A DNA stretch of 64,000 nucleotides from Roseivirga sp. UBA6052 (GCA_002427755.1 DIYO01000001.1:868001-932000), one strand, 5' to 3'. Numbered from the stretch's first letter, positions 16,909-25,911 are shown. Program-made: numbers and translations. Notes: generated from the letters alone by a model not told the origin.

Positions 16909-19116
16909 ATGAGTGACGACAAATTTCATTTTAAGGTACCTAATGAAAGTATCAAAAATGTGAAATATGAAAAAACAGGTGGAGGTATCTCTGTACAGCG
17001 TATTGATCATTCAGAACATGGTCTGAACATTCAAATTCAAACAGCGCAACTAAAAGAAATCGAATTTTCTAAAAAAGATTCGGAATATACTTCAGATATA
17101 TATTTACAAATAGAAACTCCGTCTGATGTTACATTAAAGAGTCAAAGACTTAAAATCGAAGAACTTGGTTTTGAAGTATTATCCTACTCTCCTTCAAATA
17201 AATCCATTGGTACTGCTAGACTTAAAAAAGAAGTATTACCAAAGTTTGAGGAAAAATTAGATGGCTACATAAAAAGCGAGGAGCATATTGGCAAAACATA
17301 CTTTTCCCCAATTGAGCAAATAAGTAGTATACCTCCTGAAAGTAAGATTAAAACAGAAATTGACTATGATTCCGACCGTGAAATTGACATAATAATAAAT
17401 TTGTTTAATGTCCTTTCTCAAAAAGAGAGACTCGCAGTAAACGGAAGTATTCTTGAAGAGTTAAGAGCATATACAGAGGACGTTGATCAATTTAATTTCA
17501 GCAATGGAATATCATCTATAGAAGCAAGAATTGCAGAAAAGCATATTCCGCATATCGTTTCAAACTTCACTACAATAAAAGAAATAAAGCCTAATCAAAC
17601 TTTCTTTGTCGAGGCATCGACACCAGCCGAAAAAATGCCTAACCCTCTTAATATTCAACCAGTAGTTTCTGCGTCAAAAATCTGTATTATAGATTCAGGT
17701 ATTAGCAGTGCAAATGGAATATTCGACCCGTTAGTTCATTTGAGATTAACCGAATTTTTACCTAAAAACTCTATTGATGCCGCCTATGATCACGGGACCT
17801 TTGTTGCAAGTAGATGCCTGTTTGGGGACAATATAGATGATTGCTTAGGAACACATCAACTAGAACCATATTGTAACGTCATTGATATTCCCGTTTTTGG
17901 CGTTGATGATAAAGGAAATCCAACTTACCCCAATGACTTTGGTTTAAGAAAAACTATTGAATCAGTAGTAAATCAATTTGCAGAAGAAGTAAAAGTCTAT
18001 AACCTTTCTCTTGGTGCACCCATTCCAATCAATGATTTTCAATATACTGAATTAGCCAAATTACTGGACTATTTATCGAAAAGACACAAAGTATTATTTG
18101 TAATAGCTGCAGGTAATATTAATTCATTGCTTGGAAATTTTCCTAGCGAGCATTTTGCGAACCCAAATTCTAGAATTGGTTGTCCAGCAGAGGCGCTTCT
18201 TGGATTAACAGTTGGAGCAATCGCAAAATACACAAACGGACAAGCTTTATCGGAAGCAGACAATATTTCTCCATTCTCACGAATTGGTCCAGGTGCAGAC
18301 TTGGGAGTCAAGCCAGAAGTTGTTGCTCACGGGGGCAATTTGATAAACCCCTATTCACCAACCCCAAGAGTGGCGACATACGGAATAAGTCACTGCGGCA
18401 CAAGCCTAGCTGTAGATAATGGCACTAGCCACTCAGCTCCACTTATATCACAATATGCACAGCGACTATTTGATTGCTACCCTGATAGTGACCCTAACCT
18501 TGTTAAAGGACTATTATGTCATTTCTCAGAACAAAGATCCATTCACTCCGAACTGACAGATGAGGAAAGAAAATATATTGGTTTTGGAGAACCAAATATT
18601 AGTTCTGCTATAACTGCTGGTGAACATAACGCAGCATACATTTATGAAGGGCAGTTAGACCAAGAGAATTATCAATTCATTCCGTTTCATATTCCAGCAA
18701 CATTAGCTGCTGACTTACCAGACACAAAACTGAAAATCAAAATAACAGTCACTTATGATCCACCAGTAAACCCTGACAATGAAAGTGAATATTCGAAAGC
18801 CAGAATATCAGCGAAACTTATAAAACCTACAGAGGGTGGCAATCGTGAAATCAGCATATCTGGAGATAACAACTATAATTTACCTTGGAATCCTATAATT
18901 CAATTTGAAAAATCATTCTCGCGTTCATTTTTGTGCGGTGAATGGGATTTAAGGTTAAGGTTATATACAAGAGGAAGCATCGAAGAAGATTACCTTCAAG
19001 ACTATTCCGTTGTAATAGAAATAATAGACTTGGAAAATGGAACAGATGTTTATAGCGATATTGAAAATGAATACGGAGACATTTATAAGAAAATTAAAAT
19101 CACACTAGCCGCATAA
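16909..19116 (+). CDS. Subtilisin-like S8 serine protease on an integron-like cassette
   Basis: A 735-residue cytosolic-type protein (no signal peptide). Residues 1-250 are an N-terminal domain with FHFKVPNESIKNVKYEKTGG and RIDHSEHG motifs. The subtilase domain follows with an intact catalytic set: Asp262 (IIDSG), His295 (DHGTFVAS), oxyanion Asn403 (AAGN) and Ser507 (GTSHSAP); a beta-rich domain covers about 580-735. The group resembles subtilases often encoded beside an AAA ATPase, as in the IetAS anti-phage pair, but no ATPase gene is adjacent here. Noncoding flanks are 25 bases on the left and 10 on the right before attC-like motifs, so the gene fills a putative cassette. It is A-rich relative to its neighbours. 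Protease call is firm; defence role is inference. Confidence 0.85.
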   Translation: MSDDKFHFKVPNESIKNVKYEKTGGGISVQRIDHSEHGLNIQIQTAQLKEIEFSKKDSEYTSDIYLQIETPSDVTLKSQRLKIEELGFEVLSYSPSNKSIGTARLKKEVLPKFEEKLDGYIKSEEHIGKTYFSPIEQISSIPPESKIKTEIDYDSDREIDIIINLFNVLSQKERLAVNGSILEELRAYTEDVDQFNFSNGISSIEARIAEKHIPHIVSNFTTIKEIKPNQTFFVEASTPAEKMPNPLNIQPVVSASKICIIDSGISSANGIFDPLVHLRLTEFLPKNSIDAAYDHGTFVASRCLFGDNIDDCLGTHQLEPYCNVIDIPVFGVDDKGNPTYPNDFGLRKTIESVVNQFAEEVKVYNLSLGAPIPINDFQYTELAKLLDYLSKRHKVLFVIAAGNINSLLGNFPSEHFANPNSRIGCPAEALLGLTVGAIAKYTNGQALSEADNISPFSRIGPGADLGVKPEVVAHGGNLINPYSPTPRVATYGISHCGTSLAVDNGTSHSAPLISQYAQRLFDCYPDSDPNLVKGLLCHFSEQRSIHSELTDEERKYIGFGEPNISSAITAGEHNAAYIYEGQLDQENYQFIPFHIPATLAADLPDTKLKIKITVTYDPPVNPDNESEYSKARISAKLIKPTEGGNREISISGDNNYNLPWNPIIQFEKSFSRSFLCGEWDLRLRLYTRGSIEEDYLQDYSVVIEIIDLENGTDVYSDIENEYGDIYKKIKITLAA

Positions 19117-19125
19117 AAAAACTAT

Positions 19126-19192
19126 GCCCAACAAAGTGTATAGTGCATAACACCCTACGGGATGCTACGGCACCATACACGGAACGTTAGTA
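19126..19192 (+). other. attC-like imperfect palindrome after the S8 protease gene
   Basis: The site contains R''-like GCCCAAC (19126-19132), L''-like GTGTATAGTG (19136-19145), a variable centre with a small CCC/GGG hairpin, L'-like CACCATACAC (19171-19180; 9 of 10 complementary to L'') and R'-like GTTAGTA (19186-19192). GCCCAAC is the exact complement of GTTGGGC at 16883, as expected if the 16884-19186 segment once circularised as a cassette with its own attC. Confidence 0.5.
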
Positions 19193-19216
19193 AATCAATA
19201 CCGCAACTTCGAGTTA

Positions 19217-19717
19217 ATGACAAAGAGAAAGCAGACCTTTAGCGTAATATTCACTTTATTGGGTCTTCTCTTATTAGGCTGTACGGGTTATGAATCAAAG
19301 CCTGTGCAATTCATCTTTAATAATTATACGAACGACACCTTTACCAATACGGTCATCTCTGCCGGTGAGGTGGTGGATGATCAAGTGATTGTGCAGTATG
19401 CCGATACACTGAGGAATATCTTCCCGAAAGGTACCAACAGGCGCTACCAAACCAGTACAGAAGCTTCTACCATATGGCATGATATATTTGAAGACTTCAT
19501 CTTTAATTCAGGAGATTTCGGCTGCTTGATTTTTGAATTTTCAGACGGTCGCAGCTTATTTATAGAAATCGATTATTACAGTGACTTCCTTTTCTCATCC
19601 CCTGTGGACATTAATGGGGTTTATCAAATCAATATTCAAGAAGATGCCATAGAGTCTGACTACAAGGCCGAAGAGATCAATGGGGTTGCGGTTGGGGATT
19701 TTACAATTGTGAGGTAA
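19217..19717 (+). CDS. Hypothetical lipoprotein
   Basis: A 166-residue protein with a lipoprotein signal (basic MTKRKQ, hydrophobic core, LLLGC; Cys near residue 22). The mature part is beta-strand-rich (VQFIFNNYTNDTF, FGCLIFEFSDGRSLFIEIDYYSDF) and could be a small secreted beta-sandwich. No family recognised. The start lies 25 bases after the attC-like R' site; its own promoter is not evident. It converges with the PIG-L gene 28 bases downstream. Confidence 0.55.
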   Translation: MTKRKQTFSVIFTLLGLLLLGCTGYESKPVQFIFNNYTNDTFTNTVISAGEVVDDQVIVQYADTLRNIFPKGTNRRYQTSTEASTIWHDIFEDFIFNSGDFGCLIFEFSDGRSLFIEIDYYSDFLFSSPVDINGVYQINIQEDAIESDYKAEEINGVAVGDFTIVR

Positions 19718-19745
19718 GCCACTAGGGCCATTAGTAAACCTATTT

Positions 19746-20639
19746 CTATTCCTTAACCACTTCCCTCCAATAGCTTCTTTGGGTATAGTTAAGATGGTAA
19801 TCGTCCCATGGGCTTGGGTAGCCAGCCTCTTCTTTACTTTTGGCATTAGCAGAGAAGATAAAACGTTTAATCTCTCGATCTTGAGGGCTTAAGTTAGGTG
19901 CTCGGTCGGCTAAGCTGTACTCTTGGTAATAACGAATCCGTTTGGCTAAATCGCCCAAGGCTTCTTCTCCTAACAAAGAGGTATGCCAATGGTCTGAATG
20001 TGGATTGGCATTAATGGTGGTATCTCTTTCCGGAATATTCAGTTCAACATCATATGAAGGATAGATCTCGCTTTTCATTAACATGGTCACGGTCTTTCTA
20101 AGGTCTTCCCAATCCGTATAAACCGCGGTAGAATCAATAGCAGGCATCCCATCAATTACATTATTCTTTAGCTTTTCTAAACTCCAAGTATGTTGTCCTT
20201 GAGGAAAGCCATCAGGCAAATACAGCATGTAGACACTCAGTCCCGGTAAGCTGTAAGTCTTTACTTTTTTACCATTCACCTGCGTTTCCCTAAAAGAATA
20301 TTCACTCAAGGGCAATGTGGATCTGCCTTGGTCATCAATGGCTATTTGTCCATCAAATGCCCAAATCAATGCGTTGATAAAACCTCTCTCTCTGGCTTGA
20401 TAGTAAGGTAGATTGGCACCGTCACCTGGGTTTAAACCCATGGCAGCATCGCCTGCAGTAACCGAAAAAACTACTACTCTATTCAATGGATCTTGAATAT
20501 CAGCCCAAGCCTGTTCTCCCATAAACAATTGCCAATCATCCGGGTGTGCTGAAAAATAAAACGAGACCGTTTCTATTTGAGCTTTCTTGCCACAAGATGT
20601 AATGATGAAAAGCAGCAATAAGAGTTTAAAAAATCGCAT
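19746..20639 (-). CDS. PIG-L/LmbE-family deacetylase lipoprotein
   Basis: A 297-residue protein with a lipoprotein signal ending IITSC (Cys near residue 16). The zinc-binding PIG-L motif AHPDD occurs in SAHPDDWQLF near residues 30-40, followed by the strand VVVFSVTAGD and YYQARERG, and a second metal motif HSDH near residue 206. Family enzymes remove N-acetyl groups from sugars such as GlcNAc derivatives. Here the enzyme would be tethered to a membrane facing the periplasm. The substrate is unknown. The STAS-like gene lies upstream but has its own terminator. Confidence 0.8.
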   Translation of the reverse strand: MRFFKLLLLLFIITSCGKKAQIETVSFYFSAHPDDWQLFMGEQAWADIQDPLNRVVVFSVTAGDAAMGLNPGDGANLPYYQARERGFINALIWAFDGQIAIDDQGRSTLPLSEYSFRETQVNGKKVKTYSLPGLSVYMLYLPDGFPQGQHTWSLEKLKNNVIDGMPAIDSTAVYTDWEDLRKTVTMLMKSEIYPSYDVELNIPERDTTINANPHSDHWHTSLLGEEALGDLAKRIRYYQEYSLADRAPNLSPQDREIKRFIFSANAKSKEEAGYPSPWDDYHLNYTQRSYWREVVKE

Positions 20640-20671
20640 ATGTCAAGATATAAGAGTGCCCGATAAAAAGA

Positions 20672-20696
20672 AAGCCCCTATCTACGATAGAGGCTT
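20672..20696 (-). terminator. Intrinsic terminator of the STAS-like gene
   Basis: On the minus strand AAGCCTCTATC pairs with GATAGGGGCTT across a 3-base loop, followed by TCTTTTT. It directly follows the stop of the STAS-like gene and precedes the PIG-L start. Confidence 0.8.
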
Positions 20697-20700
20697 CATT

Positions 20701-21063
20701 TTACTGCTCAACTAACCACTCTTCTGCACGTTCACAATCCACAAACAACCTCAAACTTTTAAAACCAGCCATTAGATTGTGATTCTCCCAAACTTTATAT
20801 CCACTCACGTCTTCCTTCACCACTACCGCACGCCTCAAATCTTCTTCCATTCCTAGCTGAGCCAGCTCTTGAGACAAGGTCTCCATATCTTTTACATCGG
20901 CTGATAATGTTGCAGTTCTTAAATCTGTAAGCAGTCCTTTCAGCTGATTAGACTTTGCTAATAGCGCTACTTCTTTAAAGTAATTTTCAGCAATATCTCT
21001 GGTCAATTCACCCTCGATTTTACCTCTTAAAATCGATAGGTTACCATCAATTGTTAGTTCCAT
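20701..21063 (-). CDS. STAS/SpoIIAA-like domain protein
   Basis: The 120-residue protein shows alternating strands and helices compatible with a SpoIIAA-like/STAS fold: LSILRGKIEGELTRD at the start, the central strand LKGLLTDLRTATL, then RRAVVVKED and a final strand-helix ...LRLFVDCERAEEWL. These are typical of small cytosolic STAS-like proteins found in Bacteroidota, whose partners are unknown. No phosphorylatable Ser in the classic DSxG motif is apparent. A TACATTTG -7 box lies about 25 bases upstream of the ATG at 21091-21098. Single gene with its own terminator. Confidence 0.6.
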   Translation of the reverse strand: MELTIDGNLSILRGKIEGELTRDIAENYFKEVALLAKSNQLKGLLTDLRTATLSADVKDMETLSQELAQLGMEEDLRRAVVVKEDVSGYKVWENHNLMAGFKSLRLFVDCERAEEWLVEQ

Positions 21064-21278
21064 ATCCCCTCTTTCGAAAAATAGAACGCAAATGTAACAG
21101 AATAAATATGAAATGGTTTACTATCGCTTAAAAATCAGATAGTTAAGAATATTTTATATTGTATTATCGGAAGGAAATAAAAATTGAATATTCTGACTGA
21201 CCTTAATATTTAATTCGCATAAGTCAATCAAAAATAGAATAATACAACAGTTTAACACAAGAAAAAAAAATCAAAAAA

Positions 21279-22181
21279 TCACTCAACACGACACATCATA
21301 CACCTTGCACTTCCTCCCCCATATTTCTCAATCACTGGGATTTTAATGGACAGGGCTTGAGAGTAGTTCGATAAGGCTTGCTTTTGATCGATTGTTAAAC
21401 TCTTCAGCGCAGTTTCAGACATTACTAACACCGAGTTGCCATATTGATCCAAGGTCTCGATCATATTGCCGGCAAAATCATACATCTGATCCATGGTCAG
21501 TTCAATAATCTCATGCCCTGTTTTGCTTAGTGCTGCTATTACAACATCTCTATACTCTTGCTTGATTGACTCCAAGCAGATTACAGCATATTCAGAGGCA
21601 AGGCACATCATTACATTTGTATGATAGATCTCAAGTCCATTCTTGTCGCAAGCTTCAAAGAGGATCGGTTCTAGACTAAGCACTTCACACATCTTTTGTA
21701 GCACTTCTTTATCAGTTCTTGCAGAAAGACAAGCATAGGCCAGTGCATTTTCATAGTCAATAACTACACTACCTGTACTCTCCAGAAACTTTGCTTCATC
21801 CTCAAAACCTGTCAAGTCAATGATCTCCTTTTGATCCTCCTCCAAAACTTCTATGAGAATCTCTTCTCTTCGCTCCCACCTTCTGTTCTCGGCCATCATG
21901 GGATAGAGCAAAACACGGTCTTCGTGAAAGGAGACCCAATTGTTAGGAAACACCGCATTAGGCTTATGGGGTTTGTCAGTATCCTGAATGACATGAATAT
22001 CTAAACCCTGTCCTCTTAGCTTCTCTACGGCAGCATCAAACTCCTTTATGGCCTCATCAGTAATTTCTTTTACGTGATCCGCACCTTCTGAATGTTGAAA
22101 TGCATTTGAGGCAGCAGATTCTTGGTCGAAGCCGAAATGCTTCGGCCTCACCATCATAATTTTTTTAGCAGCTTGAATCAT
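21279..22181 (-). CDS. ctlX: CtlX-like citrulline/arginine-modifying hydrolase
   Basis: The 300-residue protein belongs to the guanidino-group-modifying (arginine deiminase/amidinotransferase) superfamily and matches CtlX-like proteins. Markers are RPKHFGFD near 12, PNNWVSFH (79-86), STGSVVID (135-142), the catalytic His in YHTNVMM (His187) and the nucleophilic Cys in GGGSARCM (Cys294). Enzymes of this class attack the guanidine or ureido carbon of arginine or citrulline. It has no signal peptide. It overlaps the upstream barrel gene by 4 bases and is the last gene of a four-gene unit. Enzyme class is firm, substrate less so. Confidence 0.82.
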   Translation of the reverse strand: MIQAAKKIMMVRPKHFGFDQESAASNAFQHSEGADHVKEITDEAIKEFDAAVEKLRGQGLDIHVIQDTDKPHKPNAVFPNNWVSFHEDRVLLYPMMAENRRWERREEILIEVLEEDQKEIIDLTGFEDEAKFLESTGSVVIDYENALAYACLSARTDKEVLQKMCEVLSLEPILFEACDKNGLEIYHTNVMMCLASEYAVICLESIKQEYRDVVIAALSKTGHEIIELTMDQMYDFAGNMIETLDQYGNSVLVMSETALKSLTIDQKQALSNYSQALSIKIPVIEKYGGGSARCMMCRVE

Positions 22182-22981
22182 TGAAATATCTTACTAAAGC
22201 CAAATCCTATAAAAATGTTCGGTGAGAACTTCGAAAAGCCTGTACCTCCGTAAAAATCTACTTGTGTGGTATTATTGAGGAGATAGTTTAAACCACCGTT
22301 GATATTATGTTCCTCGAATCGAGCGTCTTCTGGCAGAATACCATAAGATTCTATATAAAAACCTAGCTTGTCAGATATGCTTCTCGCTAAACCAAAGGCA
22401 TACTGATAGCTCAAAGTTGATAGTCCGTTCAGCCAAGCTGTACCAAAGTTCACGTCCATTCCAAAATCGTTAAAGATGGTATTGCTCAGCAATATGGTAG
22501 CATCAAGATATGAGCCTGAACCGTCATCTGAGAATACTTGCCCACCTACATTCGCCAAAAATGAAATGTCAGGTAAATCATCATTGTCCTTTACCAAGTT
22601 GATTTTTGTACCAATAGCTGTGGGAGATAACATGGTCTCATTGGCCTCAGTGGTCTGACCATCAAGCCTAAAACGGGATTTAGTCACGTTCTGAGTAAAC
22701 CTCAATTCTATCTTTTCCGAAATACCGTAACGTAAGAGCGTGTTATTAAAATTGAAAATCTCAAACTTTAAACCGGGCGCCACATTACCGGGAATACTTG
22801 AATTTAGTGTAGTAAACTGAAAGCCGGTTTCTAATTGAAGCGCACCCAATGGCACAATAGCGGTTCCCGTTCCAAATGAAGGTCTATCTGTGATGATAGG
22901 ATTCTGGTTTGCATCTTGCCCAAAAGATTGACCAATGAATAAGGGGATAAGAAAGAGTATGAATAGATACTTCAGCTTCAT
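22178..22981 (-). CDS. Outer-membrane beta-barrel protein (phenol MetA-like transporter family)
   Basis: A 267-residue exported protein (signal MKLKYLFILFLIPLFIGQSFG) with the opening ITDRPSFGTGTAIVPLGALQLETGF, typical of the MetA-pathway/'transporter' barrel family. Alternating hydrophobic strands continue to an aromatic C-terminus (SKIFQ). About 12 strands are likely. It is translationally coupled to the CtlX-like gene downstream and lies 27 bases after the thioredoxin gene. The cargo is unknown. Confidence 0.75.
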   Translation of the reverse strand: MKLKYLFILFLIPLFIGQSFGQDANQNPIITDRPSFGTGTAIVPLGALQLETGFQFTTLNSSIPGNVAPGLKFEIFNFNNTLLRYGISEKIELRFTQNVTKSRFRLDGQTTEANETMLSPTAIGTKINLVKDNDDLPDISFLANVGGQVFSDDGSGSYLDATILLSNTIFNDFGMDVNFGTAWLNGLSTLSYQYAFGLARSISDKLGFYIESYGILPEDARFEEHNINGGLNYLLNNTTQVDFYGGTGFSKFSPNIFIGFGFSKIFQ

Positions 22982-23008
22982 ATCTCAAAGCTGTAGAATT
23001 TGTAAGAA

Positions 23009-23470
23009 TTATTGAAGAGAATATTTTTCTAATCTCTTTATGAGTTGCTTTCTAGATATGTACTCCAAGTATCTTTCTTCAACCTTGAAATCTGCGTTTA
23101 AAAAAATTACAGCAGGTGGAGCGAATTCATTTCTCCTAGCTGCTAAAAGTAATGCCATATCGTGAAAACGAGCACCAGATTGCTTTTCAATCCTTGCACC
23201 ATCAAAGTAGACCGGTTGATCAGACTCAGCATCGAATCTGACGGCATAAAAGCCCTCATTCAATTTATTGATGATCTCCTCATTGGTGAAGACCTCTTTG
23301 TCCATCTTTTTGCAATAGGTACACCAATCAGTATAAAAATCCAGCATAACAGGTTTTGGATTCGCCTTAAAAGCAGAATCTAATTGCTCGAATGACAACC
23401 AGTTTACTTGGGCCTTAGCATTAACACCAAAACCCAATAGAAAACTAACGATGAGCAATCTTTTAATCAT
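23009..23470 (-). CDS. Periplasmic thioredoxin-family protein
   Basis: The 153-residue protein has a signal peptide (MIKRLLIVSFLLGFGVNAKA) and a thioredoxin fold. The active site is WCTYCKKMDKEVF with Cys50 and Cys53, followed by the strand FYAVRFDAES and PPAVIFLNAD. It resembles DUF255/thioredoxin_7-type proteins such as the DsbD C-terminal domain. It should handle disulfides in the periplasm. It overlaps the 3' end of the TonB-receptor gene by 8 bases, and that receptor has its own CxxC in the plug, which suggests a direct partner. Confidence 0.85.
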   Translation of the reverse strand: MIKRLLIVSFLLGFGVNAKAQVNWLSFEQLDSAFKANPKPVMLDFYTDWCTYCKKMDKEVFTNEEIINKLNEGFYAVRFDAESDQPVYFDGARIEKQSGARFHDMALLLAARRNEFAPPAVIFLNADFKVEERYLEYISRKQLIKRLEKYSLQ

Positions 23471-25811
23471 TGTTGCTGATTTTCAAACTAATGAAGTACG
23501 TTCTAGGTCTTGCAGGACCATAAACATAATCTGAGTCTCTGGTAGGACCTGTCTGGAAATCGTCTTGAAAACTATTGAACACATTCTGAACGCCACCTCC
23601 TAGGGTTAGGTGTAGGTCATCTCCAATATGGAAGTGATGATCAACTTTGATTGTGGTATCCCAAAAAGCGTTCGACTCTCTCAAGACCAAGACACCATTA
23701 TCCTGTAAAATCTCTGGTACAAGCATGGAACCCGTGACTACATTCGATAATGAAAACTGCCAATCAGTATTAGTCTCATAGTTTATATTCCAAAATCCAT
23801 AAGCATTGGGCATTCTCATAAACCGATCACTTTCAACTACAGCTCCTTCGGTTGGGTTCTCAGGTTCAAATAAGACTTGGCTCTCTAGAAATTCAGATCG
23901 CTGCAATGTCAAACCCGATTGAAACGTAAGCTGTGTATTTGGCGCATAGTTAAGTTCTATATTAAATCCTTGAACAATAGCACCGTTTCCATTTCTTACC
24001 TCTTCTACAATTGATCCGTTTGGTAATTGGCTCCCGGTATTCACCAATACAAATGGGTTATTTAACTGCGTGTAAAAGCCTTGAACATTGAATTCAAACT
24101 GACTACTTCCCTCGATTTTAGTATAGGATAATGATCCGGTGAAAGCGTCAGAAGTCTCTTTTTCTAATGCATCAGAAAGTAGTACAAAAACGGGTTCTCC
24201 ACCGGCCGAAGCAATGTGTAAGTCTTCGTTGAAAGCTTGAGGAGCTCTAAATCCTCGGGCATACCCTCCTCTGAATTGAAGATTATCGTTGAGTTTATAA
24301 AGCATGGTAAATCTTGGACTTACCACACCAAAATCATTATCTATATTTCTTTCAAACTGACCTAACTGGTAAATACCATCCACTTGCGACTGGTCGTATC
24401 TTAAGCCTGACAGCAATTTGAGTCTGTTATTTACCTCCCATTCCCACTGGGTATATAAACCCAGATTAGAAACTTCTTGATCAATTAACCTATTGTATCC
24501 TGGAATAGCGTCCTCTGTGCGATTATGCTGCCACTCTATTCCAGAAGTAAATACATGATCAACTGCTGCAGTATTCGTCCATTGTGCTCCTGTAACAATG
24601 CTAATATCATCTGTAACACCATATGCGTTTCTGGCTAGGAGACTGTCTGCAGCTGTACGCTCTCCCCCTAGTCCACCATAGTAGCTGTCTCTTCTCGTAT
24701 CCTGGATAGATCCATAAACCGAAACCTTATTGCTATTGCCTATGTACTGATCTAGGTTCATAGACGCCATAAAAATCTCATGCTCCAGCTGTTCCGTTAT
24801 ATCCGTCAATTCTGGTAAAAGATCTAGGGCATTCCCTCCTCTTCTGAACTCATCGATATAGTTGAGGTCTAAACTGAGCTTGGTATTAGGAGAAAACTTA
24901 TAGAATGTTTTTAAGCCTAAGGTAGTGGCATCCAGGCTTACCATTTCAGTAAAGCCATCACCATTGGCATCGTATGCTTCTCTATTTCTTTGCGTAGCGA
25001 AACCAGAAATACCAAAGTTCAAATCATTCGATACATAAGAACCGTTAATTGAGTTATTCCAATCACTCGCCTCACCGCCAATACTTGCGTAATTGCTTCT
25101 GGCTTCCCAAGTATTTAAAACTGGTTCTTTTGTGATGATGTTGATGGTTCCCGCAATAGCATTTGAACCATACAGGGCCGAACCTCCACTCTTCACCACT
25201 TCTACTTTTTCAATCATGTAGGTTGGAATCATCTCCAAACCATACACCCCAATGAGAGAACTAAAGAGCGGTCTACTATTAACCAATATCTGTGTATAGG
25301 GGCCTTCCAATCCATTGAGTCTAACCTGCGTGAATCCACAGTTCTGACAGTTGGTTTCTACACGTATACCCGATTGAAAATTGAGACCGTCTGCAAGATT
25401 ATAAGACTGAGTAGCATTCAATAATTTGCTTCCGATAACACCAACTTCTACTGGTGCTTCTCTTCTATCCGTTTCATACCTGTTTGCACTTACAACCACT
25501 GAGTTTAGACCAAGAACATCGGGTCTCAGCATTATACTTTCAAGTGCAATATCAGCATCCGATAATGTAACATTTTCAAGATACGTCTGATATCCCACAT
25601 AGCGTACTTCTAAAATATAATCACCCGGCTTCTCTACTTCTAATTGAAATGAACCATCCTGATTTGTAATACCCGTGTAGTTCGTATTCTTTAAAAGCAC
25701 GACAGCCCCAAAGAGTTTGTCTTGCTCATCGGCCACTGTTCCTTGAATCTTAATTTGAGCATTCAGCTGAAAACTCAACAAAGTAATGAGTGCGAATAGT
25801 GTCTTTTTCAT
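23463..25811 (-). CDS. TonB-dependent outer-membrane receptor with CxxC in the plug
   Basis: I chose ATG 25811 (782 residues, signal MKKTLFALITLLSFQLNAQ); the upstream ATG at 25829 lies inside a -7 box. Domains: carboxypeptidase-regulatory-like beta-sandwich (20-95), plug (about 110-230) and a barrel ending YFISLKISNND. The plug contains ETNCQNCGFTQVRLNGLEG with Cys155 and Cys158, and the classic IEKVEVVKSGGSALYGSNAIAG. This subfamily (BtuB/colicin-receptor-like) is widespread in Bacteroidota; the ligand is not known and could be a metal chelate. It is first in an operon with the thioredoxin, barrel and CtlX-like genes. Confidence 0.9.
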   Translation of the reverse strand: MKKTLFALITLLSFQLNAQIKIQGTVADEQDKLFGAVVLLKNTNYTGITNQDGSFQLEVEKPGDYILEVRYVGYQTYLENVTLSDADIALESIMLRPDVLGLNSVVVSANRYETDRREAPVEVGVIGSKLLNATQSYNLADGLNFQSGIRVETNCQNCGFTQVRLNGLEGPYTQILVNSRPLFSSLIGVYGLEMIPTYMIEKVEVVKSGGSALYGSNAIAGTINIITKEPVLNTWEARSNYASIGGEASDWNNSINGSYVSNDLNFGISGFATQRNREAYDANGDGFTEMVSLDATTLGLKTFYKFSPNTKLSLDLNYIDEFRRGGNALDLLPELTDITEQLEHEIFMASMNLDQYIGNSNKVSVYGSIQDTRRDSYYGGLGGERTAADSLLARNAYGVTDDISIVTGAQWTNTAAVDHVFTSGIEWQHNRTEDAIPGYNRLIDQEVSNLGLYTQWEWEVNNRLKLLSGLRYDQSQVDGIYQLGQFERNIDNDFGVVSPRFTMLYKLNDNLQFRGGYARGFRAPQAFNEDLHIASAGGEPVFVLLSDALEKETSDAFTGSLSYTKIEGSSQFEFNVQGFYTQLNNPFVLVNTGSQLPNGSIVEEVRNGNGAIVQGFNIELNYAPNTQLTFQSGLTLQRSEFLESQVLFEPENPTEGAVVESDRFMRMPNAYGFWNINYETNTDWQFSLSNVVTGSMLVPEILQDNGVLVLRESNAFWDTTIKVDHHFHIGDDLHLTLGGGVQNVFNSFQDDFQTGPTRDSDYVYGPARPRTYFISLKISNND

Positions 25812-25826
25812 GGCTAAACTTCCCCA

Positions 25827-25834
25827 CAAAGGTA
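25827..25834 (-). promoter_or_regulatory. -7 box (TACCTTTG) of the TonB-receptor operon
   Basis: On the minus strand TACCTTTG matches TAnnTTTG, with TTAG 19 bases further upstream as a weak -33 element. It sits 15 bases before ATG 25811 and overlaps the alternative start at 25829, which argues against that start. Confidence 0.55.
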
Positions 25835-25851
25835 TATAGAAGTAATAGCTT

Positions 25852-25902
25852 GGCTAAAAATTTGTTTATTTATTTCTAATTTTATTTTTAGCCTAATCTA
25901 AA
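25852..25902. promoter_or_regulatory. Inverted repeats upstream of the TonB-receptor promoter
   Basis: GGCTAAAAA (25852-25860) is repeated in inverse orientation as TTTTTAGCC (25885-25893), and TTTAG-N6-CTAAA lies at 25887-25902. The arrangement upstream of the -7 box could be an operator, perhaps for a DtxR/MntR-like metalloregulator, but the match to any consensus is loose. Confidence 0.3.
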
Positions 25903-25911
25903 TTAATAGAT

